DNA from: Planctomycetales bacterium
Lineage (GTDB): Bacteria > Planctomycetota > Planctomycetia > Isosphaerales > Isosphaeraceae
Assembly: GCA_027452145.1 (NCBI GenBank)
Contig: DAIDHB010000042.1
Span: 1-39,272, forward strand
Direction of reading: 5' to 3'
DNA: 39,272 bases
This document shows positions 7,853 to 14,712 of this stretch, one piece after another. How positions within the stretch are numbered: the first letter of the stretch is position 1; every line of letters begins with the position of its first letter. A program made the position numbers and the translations under genes. Under the pieces are notes generated by a model. That model was not told the origin of the DNA. It saw only the letters and a program-made list of their open reading frames with translations, and made no database searches.

Positions 7853-9034
7853 GTGGCCACTCGTCGTCGCGGATTCACCCTGATCGAGCTACTGGTCGTC
7901 ATCGCGATCATCGCCGTGCTGATCGCGCTATTGTTGCCGGCCGTGCAGTCGGCGCGCGAGGCGGCGCGGCGGGCCCAGTGCACCAACAACGCCAAGCAGC
8001 TTGCGCTGGGCGTGATGAACTTCGAGTCGTCCAACGGGACGTTCCCGAAGGGCGTCAACGAGCCCTATCTCACCGGCCTGACTCCCTATACCGGCTCGGA
8101 CGCGCTGGGGAGCGATCAGACCGAGCCGTTCGGCCCCAACTGGGCGATCATGATCCTGCCGTACATCGACCAGGCGCCCCTGTACAACGCCTCCAATGTC
8201 GCGGGCTACCCCGGATGGTCCGGCCCCTACATGACCCCCGGCAACCCCAGCGGCCTGACGACCGCGCCCAACGAGAACCTCTACAACATGGACTGGTGCA
8301 ACACCACGGTCCGCTCGTCGCGGCTGGCCGTCTTCGTCTGTCCGACGGATCCGAATAACGGGCCGGACGCGTTCTTCTACACCCCCGGCGACTATTCCAA
8401 CTATCCTCAATATGCGCCCATGGACCGGATGAAGGGGATCCCGCTGACGAACTGGGCGCGGGGCAACTATGGCGCCGTCCAGGGTACGACCGATCCCGAC
8501 CATAGCCTCAACGACATGGATCTTATCCAGGCCGACCCGTTCCCCGGTATGCCGAAGAGCGGCGTGATGGGCCTGAACTTCGGGTCCAAGCTGGCGGCCA
8601 TCACCGACGGCACGTCCAACACCGCGATGGTCGCCGAGCTGCGAGTGGGCCTCAGCTCGATGGACATCCGCGGCACCTGGGCCATCGGCCTGGGGATGGC
8701 GAGCCTGGCGGGCCACGCGAAGCCCTTCAACCCGACGCCCAACAACAAGAACGGCCTGCCGTATCCCAATTGCGGCGACGGCGGCGACGAGATGCAGGAC
8801 GGGCCGGTCCTGGGGCCGCAGTTCCCCAACGCGGGGCAGCAGGGGATGGGCTTCAACTGCGGCGGCGGCATGTACAACAGCGGCGGGCAGAGCCGCAGCA
8901 TGCACCCCGGCGGCGTGAACGTCGCCTTCTGCGACGGCTCGGTCCACTTCATCAAGAACTCGATCGCCTGGAAGGTCTGGTACGCGATCCTCTGCAAGCA
9001 TGACGGCATCGTCATGAGCTCGGACCAGTATTGA
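7853..9034 (+). CDS. DUF1559 pseudopilin-like protein with prepilin N-terminal and H-X9-DG motifs
   Basis: A 393-aa protein. I start it at GTG 7853 because GGAG lies 8 nt upstream and this places the prepilin cleavage motif at the N-terminus (MATRRRGFTLIELLVVIAII); the frame itself is open from 7760. The first 35 residues are a type IV pilin-like leader and helix that a prepilin peptidase would cut after RRRG. The remainder is the DUF1559 globular domain (SAREAARRAQCTNNAKQLAL onward). It ends with HPGGVNVAFCDG, the H-X9-DG motif associated with prepilin-type processing. Such proteins are massively expanded in planctomycetes and may form pseudopilus or surface structures. The lipoprotein gene downstream is a common neighbour. 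Confidence 0.93.
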   Translation: MATRRRGFTLIELLVVIAIIAVLIALLLPAVQSAREAARRAQCTNNAKQLALGVMNFESSNGTFPKGVNEPYLTGLTPYTGSDALGSDQTEPFGPNWAIMILPYIDQAPLYNASNVAGYPGWSGPYMTPGNPSGLTTAPNENLYNMDWCNTTVRSSRLAVFVCPTDPNNGPDAFFYTPGDYSNYPQYAPMDRMKGIPLTNWARGNYGAVQGTTDPDHSLNDMDLIQADPFPGMPKSGVMGLNFGSKLAAITDGTSNTAMVAELRVGLSSMDIRGTWAIGLGMASLAGHAKPFNPTPNNKNGLPYPNCGDGGDEMQDGPVLGPQFPNAGQQGMGFNCGGGMYNSGGQSRSMHPGGVNVAFCDGSVHFIKNSIAWKVWYAILCKHDGIVMSSDQY

Positions 9035-9067
9035 ACCGTCGGGGCGACGCAACGCCCCCCGGGCGGA

Positions 9068-9085
9068 GGGCTCGGCGCCGAGCCC
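9068..9085. other. Perfect 18-nt palindrome after the DUF1559 gene
   Basis: GGGCTCGGC is followed directly by its own complement GCCGAGCCC, flanked by further partly pairing GC-rich sequence (GGCGGA and GCCCTCGCC). In RNA this gives a strong hairpin 34 nt after the stop codon. No T run follows, so it is more likely an mRNA 3'-end stabiliser or a weak terminator than a strong intrinsic terminator. Confidence 0.4.
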
Positions 9086-9138
9086 GCCCTCGCCGCATTC
9101 ACGATTCATTCCCATGTAGCGCTTTCATGGAGCCAGCG

Positions 9139-9672
9139 ATGAGATCCAGGCACCTCGCCGCGGCCTTGATGATTCCGTTCGCCGCCGCCTCGGGATGCGG
9201 CAGCTCCGACGCGGTCTGGGTCACCGGCAAGCTGGTCAAGGGGGGCGGTGTCTATTCGCCCCCGGCCGGCCAGACCGTGACCGTCACCTTCCTGTCGATG
9301 GGAGGGACGGATGCGGCCGGGAAGTCGTCGCAGGGCGGGGATCCCTACCAGGCCCAGTACGACCCGACCAGCGGGACCTTCGAGGTGCCGGGTCCCGACG
9401 GCCGCGGAATCCCGCCGGGGAAATACCGCGTGGCCGTGACCCAGAAGCTCGAGCGGGAGGCCTTCGACGCGGAGAAGGCGAAGATCAAGGACCGGGCCAG
9501 GACGGTCCGGTTCACCCGCGACGCCGACATGCTGGAAAACCGATTCGGCCTCTCCACGTCGCCGATCATCGTCGAGGTGAACGGGTCGGAGGAAGTAGTC
9601 GTCGACCTCGACTCCGCGCCCTCCGCGCCGGCCACTTCGGGGCCGTCGGGGAGAGGACGACCGCGGGCCTGA
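9139..9672 (+). CDS. Small lipoprotein with transthyretin-like fold, DUF1559 neighbour
   Basis: A 177-aa protein from ATG 9139, chosen over in-frame ATG 9127 because GGAG lies 6 nt before it and the peptide then starts as a signal sequence (MRSRHLAAALMIPF). A lipobox AASGC puts the lipidated Cys near residue 20. The mature part reads VTGKLVKGGGVYSPPAGQTV, then GTFEVPGPDGRGIPPGKYRVAVTQKL. This pattern of an Ig/transthyretin-like beta domain is common in planctomycete lipoproteins next to DUF1559 genes. It is probably membrane-anchored outside the cytoplasm. Its role is unknown. Confidence 0.82.
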   Translation: MRSRHLAAALMIPFAAASGCGSSDAVWVTGKLVKGGGVYSPPAGQTVTVTFLSMGGTDAAGKSSQGGDPYQAQYDPTSGTFEVPGPDGRGIPPGKYRVAVTQKLEREAFDAEKAKIKDRARTVRFTRDADMLENRFGLSTSPIIVEVNGSEEVVVDLDSAPSAPATSGPSGRGRPRA

Positions 9673-9689
9673 TTCGGTCCCCGGCCCGC

Positions 9690-11309
9690 TCAGCCCGAAC
9701 GGGCGAGCTTCTTCAGGAGCACCTCGGGATCGGCCGGCTTGGTGATATGTTCGTCGAAGCCGGAGGACAGCGCGCGGGCGCGGTCCTCGGCGCGGCCGTA
9801 GCCCGTGACGGCGATGAGGCGGGCGCCGGCCGTTGCGGGGTCGCGGCGCAGCGCCGAGGCGACGGCGTATCCGTCCATGCCGGGCAGGCCGATGTCGCAG
9901 ACGACGCAATCGGGGTGGCATCGCTTGGCCTCAGCGACCCCCTGGAAGCCGTCGGCGGCGACGCTGACCTCGTGGCCGTGCAGGTTGAGCAGCCTGCGCA
10001 GGCTCTCGGCGGCGTCGATGTTGTCCTCGACGACGAGCACGCGGAGACGAGAGGCGCCTTCGGGGCTCGCGGCTGGCTCGGCGGCGGCCGGCGCGGCCAG
10101 CGGGAGGAGGACGGCGAACTCGGCCCCGAGGCCCGGGCCGGCGCTCTGGGCCTGGACCGAGCCGCCGTGCAACTCGATGATGCCGCGGACCAGCGCCAGA
10201 CCCAGGCCCAGCGCCCCCCGGCCGATGCCGAGGTCGCCGTCGGGCCGGGCGAGGGCCTCGATGATCCGCCGCTGGACCTCGGCGGTCATTCCCGTGCCGG
10301 TGTCGCGGACGGAGAGCACCGCCTGGTCTCCGGACGCATCGGCGGCGATCCGGAGCGTCACGGAGCCGCCGCGGTTGGTGAACTTCAGCGCGTTGTCCAG
10401 GAGGCCATTGACCACCCGGCGGAGCCGGGCCGCGTCGCCGCGCACCCAGATCGGCAGCGGTGCCGGCACGGCCGACAGCGAGACGCCGAGCCGGGCCGCG
10501 TCGCCGCGTCGCGCGTCGACCGCCTGCGTGGCGAGCCGGCCCAGGTCCAGGTGATCGGGCTCGAGGTCCACCAGACCTCGCGAGAGTCGCGAGACCTCCA
10601 GCACGTCCTCGACGATCCGGGCCAGGCGGTCAACCTGGCGGTCCATCACCTCGTAGAGATCCGTGGCGAACCGCGGGTCGTCCAGGCCGCGCCTCAGGAG
10701 GTGCAGGCTGTTGCGAATCGGTGCCAGGGGATTGCGCATCTCGTGGGCCAGCAGGCCGAGCAGCTCATCCTTGCGCCGTGAGGCCTCGACGGTGCGGAGC
10801 AGGTCGTCCCGCAATTCCTGCTCGCGCCGCGAGGATTCCGTGAGGTCTCGGGTGGTATAAGCGTAGCCGAGCAGATCCCCGTCGGGCCCGCGCAGGGGAA
10901 TTACCGAGACATCCGCCCAGAAGCGCGAACCGTCCTTCCGCGTCCGCCACCCCTGCTCGCGCCACCGCCCCCGGGCCAGCGCGGCCTCCAGGCCGCGCCG
11001 CGGATCGGGGCCGGCGACCGGGACTTCCGCCAGCGGCCGGCCCATCACCTCGTCCGCGTGGTAGCCCGTCAGGCGCTCGGCTCCGGCGCTCCAGCTCCGC
11101 ACCTTGCCCGCCGGGTCGACGAGGACGATCGCCATGTCCTCGACGCCATCAATCAGCAGTCGGAAGCTCACTTCGTCCCGGTCCGGCTCCGAGCCCGCTG
11201 TCTGTTGCCAATCCTCGTCGCGGTCCACGTTTCCCCCCGTTTGGGCCCGGACCTGCGGTCGGGGCGCCGGAGACGGTCTCGCTTCGATGCTGTCCCCTGT
11301 CGCGTCCAT
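9690..11309 (-). CDS. Hybrid sensor histidine kinase (PAS-HisKA-HATPase-REC)
   Basis: A 539-aa cytoplasmic protein. I start it at ATG 11309 (GGGA 7 nt upstream); the open frame allows TTG 11327. Domains in order: a disordered head; a PAS domain (about 45-160, with DGVEDMAIVLVDPAGKVRSWSAG and the PAC segment GYAYTTRDLTE); a HisKA dimerisation helix with phospho-acceptor His189 in LLAHEMRNPL; an HATPase_c domain with N box NGLLDNALKFT, G1 DTGTGM and G2 GALGLGLALV; and a C-terminal receiver with phospho-acceptor Asp472 in VVCDIGLPGMDG and a conserved Lys in HITKPAD. No membrane segment is seen, so the signal is probably cytosolic. No output regulator lies beside it. It converges on the lipoprotein gene with a 17-bp gap. 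Confidence 0.92.
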   Translation of the reverse strand: MDATGDSIEARPSPAPRPQVRAQTGGNVDRDEDWQQTAGSEPDRDEVSFRLLIDGVEDMAIVLVDPAGKVRSWSAGAERLTGYHADEVMGRPLAEVPVAGPDPRRGLEAALARGRWREQGWRTRKDGSRFWADVSVIPLRGPDGDLLGYAYTTRDLTESSRREQELRDDLLRTVEASRRKDELLGLLAHEMRNPLAPIRNSLHLLRRGLDDPRFATDLYEVMDRQVDRLARIVEDVLEVSRLSRGLVDLEPDHLDLGRLATQAVDARRGDAARLGVSLSAVPAPLPIWVRGDAARLRRVVNGLLDNALKFTNRGGSVTLRIAADASGDQAVLSVRDTGTGMTAEVQRRIIEALARPDGDLGIGRGALGLGLALVRGIIELHGGSVQAQSAGPGLGAEFAVLLPLAAPAAAEPAASPEGASRLRVLVVEDNIDAAESLRRLLNLHGHEVSVAADGFQGVAEAKRCHPDCVVCDIGLPGMDGYAVASALRRDPATAGARLIAVTGYGRAEDRARALSSGFDEHITKPADPEVLLKKLARSG

Positions 11310-11807
11310 TCGGCCGTCCCGCCTCAACGGACGCGAGAGCGACCCCGGACCTCGGGGTGGTGATCTGACTTCTCGGGCTCGCGCGGCCGATTGCTCAAAC
11401 GACGTCCAGGATCTCGGGGCGCGACTTCAGTCCGTCGTTGAAGTGCACGAATCTCGCTGGCGATCGATCCGCCGACGAGATACCAGGCGATCCTCCCTGC
11501 CGTCCAGCCGAAAGGCCTCTAAAGTGTAAACGAAAGCTAAAAGAGTAAACGAAAGCTAATCGCCCGCTCGCGCGCCGTCAACCCTTCGACCACTCCTCCG
11601 CTTCCTCCCGGACGTCCGGGATCGGATGAGCCGCAAAAGACCGCGCTCATCCACCGGCCATTCCCGGCGAGACATTGCTTGAGCCGGCGAGCCCAGCGCA
11701 CCGCGATCTGGTTGCGCAGTCGCGCCTTGTCGCTCAGGAGTACTAGCAAATCGCGGGCCAAGTGTCCGATGGTCCCTGCCCCAGGGCCGGGTAACCCGGC
11801 CGACGCC
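11310..11807. other. Intergenic region between two minus-strand genes
   Basis: About 500 bp upstream of the histidine kinase gene and downstream of the nudix gene. It holds a pair of 14-bp direct repeats (listed separately) and one 74-codon open frame on the minus strand that I do not accept as a gene. The local base composition around 11515-11565 is clearly AT-richer than its surroundings, so the kinase promoter may lie there. Confidence 0.4.
11527..11559. repeat. Two 14-bp direct repeats at 19-bp spacing
   Basis: TAAACGAAAGCTAA occurs at 11527-11540 and again, identical, at 11546-11559. The AT-rich pair sits in GC-rich DNA about 200 bp upstream of the histidine kinase start. The spacing of nearly two helical turns would suit two copies of a DNA-binding protein side by side. 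Confidence 0.6.
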
Positions 11808-12257
11808 TCACCCGGCCGGGTTGCGGGTCCGCCACTCGTCGACCAGGTCGGCGAGGATGGCCTCGTTGGCCTCGGGGAAGCGGAGGGATCCGAGCCGGTC
11901 GATCGGGACCCAGCGGAATCCCGTCGCCGGATCGGGCTGGGCGGTGGAGTCTTCGGTGACGCAGTCGTGGAACGAGAGCGCGACCAGGCCGTGGGGGTAT
12001 CGGTGGATCACGACCCGGCGCAGGCGCTCGACCACGACCCGCAGGCCGATCTCTTCGAGGCATTCGCGCGCGGTGGCCTGATCGGGGGTCTCGCCGGGCT
12101 CGCACTTCCCGCCGGGGAATTCCCAGTAGCCGGCGTAGACCGTCCCCTCCGGGCGCCGGCGGATCAGGAACGAGTCGCCGCGTCGGATGACGCCGATGCC
12201 GACGGGGATCGGCGCCTCGGGCCCGACCGGGTGGTCTTCGGCCGGGGTCGGGTTCAT
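11808..12257 (-). CDS. Nudix hydrolase, MutT-like
   Basis: A 149-aa protein with a complete nudix box at residues 50-72: Gly50, Glu56, Arg64-Glu65, Glu68-Glu69 and Gly71 in [20 protein letters not shown]. The upstream [10 protein letters not shown] segment and the size resemble the MutT/8-oxo-dGTP diphosphatase branch, which removes oxidised nucleotides, but nudix specificity cannot be read from the box alone. Its ATG overlaps the fabI stop by 4 nt (ATGA), so the two are almost certainly translated from one mRNA with fabI first. Confidence 0.9.
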   Translation of the reverse strand: MNPTPAEDHPVGPEAPIPVGIGVIRRGDSFLIRRRPEGTVYAGYWEFPGGKCEPGETPDQATARECLEEIGLRVVVERLRRVVIHRYPHGLVALSFHDCVTEDSTAQPDPATGFRWVPIDRLGSLRFPEANEAILADLVDEWRTRNPAG

Positions 12258-13132
12258 AGACGCTTCAGCTCGTCGTCGTTCTGGAGCGTCGCGGCCAGCT
12301 CGGGGTTGGCGGCCTGGACCTTATCCAGGATGAGCTTCTTGACCTTCTCGATGGCGCGGCCGGGCGAACCCATGACGTTGTAACCGCAGTCGACGTGCAT
12401 GATCTCGCCGCTGATCCCCGAGGCATGATCGGAGAGCAGGAACATCCCGGCCGAGCCGACCTCCTCCCGGGTGATGTTACGATCCATGGGCGAGGTCATT
12501 TCGTACAGGCCGGCGAGCTTGTCCGCGTCGCCGACGGCCGAGGCGGCCAGCGTCTTGACCGGGCCGGCGGAGAGGCCGTTGACGCGAATCTTCCGCGGGC
12601 CGAGGTCGAAGGCCAGGTACTTGACCGCCGCGTCGAGGGCCGCCTTGCAGACACCCATCATGTTGTAGCCCGGGACGACCCGCTCGCCGCCGAAATAGGT
12701 GAGGGTGACGATGGAGCCGCCCTCGGGCATGGCGTCGGCGGCGTGCCGCGCGACGATCGCCAGCGAGTACACGCTGATGTCCATCGCGGTCTTGAATCCC
12801 TCGCGGCTGGCGTTCACGAACGGGCACTTCAGGTCGTCGATCGGGGCGAACGCGATCGAGTGCAGAACGAAGTCGAGCGAGCCGTAAGTCTCGCGGGCCT
12901 GGGCGAATACCCGCGCGATGTCGTCGTCCTTCTGCACGTCGCAGGGCGTGATCAGCTTCGCGCCGATCGGGTCGGCGAGCTTCCGGACGCGGCGTTCCAT
13001 CTTGTCGCCGGGCAGGTGGGTGAAGCCCAGCTCCGCACCTTCTTCGAGGAGCTTCTTGCTGATCGACCAGGCGATGCTGAAGTCGTTGGCGACGCCCAGG
13101 ATCAGCCCCTTCTTGCCCGTGAACAGTCCCAT
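12254..13132 (-). CDS. fabI: Enoyl-[acyl-carrier-protein] reductase FabI
   Basis: A 292-aa short-chain dehydrogenase-type enzyme that reduces enoyl-ACP with NAD(P)H in the last step of type II fatty acid elongation. The FabI cofactor loop is present ([16 protein letters not shown]). The catalytic residues Tyr146 (LTYFGG), Tyr156 and Lys163 ([13 protein letters not shown]) have the FabI spacing of Tyr-x6-Lys. The C-terminal 25-30 residues extend beyond the usual 262-aa E. coli form and are charged and helical ([20 protein letters not shown]). It is the first gene of a two-gene unit with the nudix gene. GGGGGA lies directly before its ATG. Confidence 0.95.
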   Translation of the reverse strand: MGLFTGKKGLILGVANDFSIAWSISKKLLEEGAELGFTHLPGDKMERRVRKLADPIGAKLITPCDVQKDDDIARVFAQARETYGSLDFVLHSIAFAPIDDLKCPFVNASREGFKTAMDISVYSLAIVARHAADAMPEGGSIVTLTYFGGERVVPGYNMMGVCKAALDAAVKYLAFDLGPRKIRVNGLSAGPVKTLAASAVGDADKLAGLYEMTSPMDRNITREEVGSAGMFLLSDHASGISGEIMHVDCGYNVMGSPGRAIEKVKKLILDKVQAANPELAATLQNDDELKRL

Positions 13133-13383
13133 TCCCCCGCCCCTTTCGCCTCGACATGGTATTACCCGGACGGACGCGTCGGCCTCGCCGCGTCGGGCCC
13201 CTGCCCCTGCCCTCGTTCGCTTACCGTCGGTCGGCGCGTCCGGTCGGCTGGCATTGTACCATACCTGGATTGGCCGATCGGCTCAACAGCGCCCCGGTGC
13301 GGTGCCGGGGGCATGAGGACGGGGTACGCGCCCGGCGATTTGGTGTATCCTGGAGATCGCGTGCGGCGAGAGGAGGACCGACG

Positions 13384-14712
13384 TTGCGAGCGGACGTACC
13401 AGCCAAGGCGGAAGTGGGAGCGGCCCTCGAGGCGGAGGCGAGCCGACGAGGTCCATGGGGTCTGCTCACGACTCAGGTGCGGCTGAGCATCGGCGCCGAG
13501 GCGATCACCTGGCTCGCGCTGGCCGTCGGGGTGATCCTGCGGGTATGGGGCTACGCCGACGGTCGCGAACTCTACCGGGACGAGCGGTCACTGCTGCTCA
13601 ACCTCGAGTTGTTGCCGGTGTTTGATTTCCACACGACGCTCGAGGAGTACCAGCTCGCGCCGCCGGGCTTCCTGGTGCTGGAGCGGATGGCCGTGCGGCT
13701 GCCGGGCGACGATGTGATGGCCGCGCGAACGGTCGCCCTGGCGTGCGGGATCGCTTCGTTGCTTCTGTTCCGGGCGGTCGCCGGCCGCCTGCTCCGGCCG
13801 ACCGCCGTGCCGGTGGCGATGGGGCTCTTCGCGCTCTCGGACTGGTTGATCTACTACTCGGCCGAGATCAAGCAATACTCGAGCGACCTGGCCCTCGCGC
13901 TGGCGGCGGTGTTGCTGACGCTACGAGCCGGGCCGTCGACAGAGCGGTCCAACCCGCGCGGTCTTCTTGCCCTGGCCGCCCTCGGTGCGGTGGGCGTCTG
14001 GTTTTCGCACACGCTGATCCTGATCCTCGCGGCGGCCGGGACCTACCTGATGGCCGAGGCCCTTGTCCGCCGCGACGTTCGGAGCAGTCTCATCCTCGCG
14101 GCGATGGGGGCGGCCTGGCTCCTCAGCTTCGCCGGGTGCTACGTCGTCTCGCACCGGATCCTCAGCAAGGAGGCTTTCATCTGGAACTGGTGGGACTTTG
14201 CGTTCCTGCCGATCCCGCCGAGGTCTTCCGCCGATGTGAGGAAGGTTTTCTGGGCAATCGCCAACCTGTTTGACAGCCCGTCGGATGTGAAGATGCCGAT
14301 CGGGATGGTCCCGACTGCGATCGTGGCGATGCTCTTGTGGATCGTCGGGGCGATCTCGCTCGGCCGGCGGCGGCCGGGCGGTTTGTACCTGCTGGCGGCA
14401 CCTCTAGCCTTCACGTTGGTGGCCTCGGCGCTACATCAGTATCCGTTCCACGGCCGGCTGCTGATCTTCCTGGTGCCGGCCGTGCAGATGCTCGTCGCCG
14501 AGGGCGCCGCCGCGCTGGCGCGACCCGGAGGCTGGCCGCTGGCGATGTTGCTCGGGGCGTTCCTGCTGTTCCAGCCGGTGTGCGATGCGCTCTGGCACCG
14601 GTTCATCCAGGCGATCAACCACGACGCCTACGACACGCACGGCGACCTGCGGCCCGACCTCCTCGATTACCTCGATCACTCCGGCCCGCGCCGGGTGGAG
14701 CAGCCGCGATGA
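13384..14712 (+). CDS. Multi-pass membrane glycosyltransferase-like protein (GT-C type)
   Basis: A 442-aa integral membrane protein. I start it at TTG 13384 because GAGGAGG lies 7 nt upstream; the frame is open from 13156, but that segment is Arg/Pro-rich and unlike a protein. A cytoplasmic head is followed by about nine hydrophobic helices (for example ITWLALAVGVILRVWGY). The first extracytoplasmic loop carries an acidic pair in YRDERSLLLN, where GT-C enzymes such as the GT39/ArnT group place their catalytic Asp/Glu. It probably transfers a sugar from a lipid carrier outside the cytoplasm. Its stop overlaps the next start (ATGA), so the two are translationally coupled. Confidence 0.82.
   Translation: MRADVPAKAEVGAALEAEASRRGPWGLLTTQVRLSIGAEAITWLALAVGVILRVWGYADGRELYRDERSLLLNLELLPVFDFHTTLEEYQLAPPGFLVLERMAVRLPGDDVMAARTVALACGIASLLLFRAVAGRLLRPTAVPVAMGLFALSDWLIYYSAEIKQYSSDLALALAAVLLTLRAGPSTERSNPRGLLALAALGAVGVWFSHTLILILAAAGTYLMAEALVRRDVRSSLILAAMGAAWLLSFAGCYVVSHRILSKEAFIWNWWDFAFLPIPPRSSADVRKVFWAIANLFDSPSDVKMPIGMVPTAIVAMLLWIVGAISLGRRRPGGLYLLAAPLAFTLVASALHQYPFHGRLLIFLVPAVQMLVAEGAAALARPGGWPLAMLLGAFLLFQPVCDALWHRFIQAINHDAYDTHGDLRPDLLDYLDHSGPRRVEQPR

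Noticed and set aside
11537..11761. 74-codon minus-strand open frame in the kinase/nudix gap
   Set aside because: It has a protein-like first half (RWARRLKQCLAGNGRWM) but no ribosome binding site, no recognised family, and it ends inside the direct repeats.
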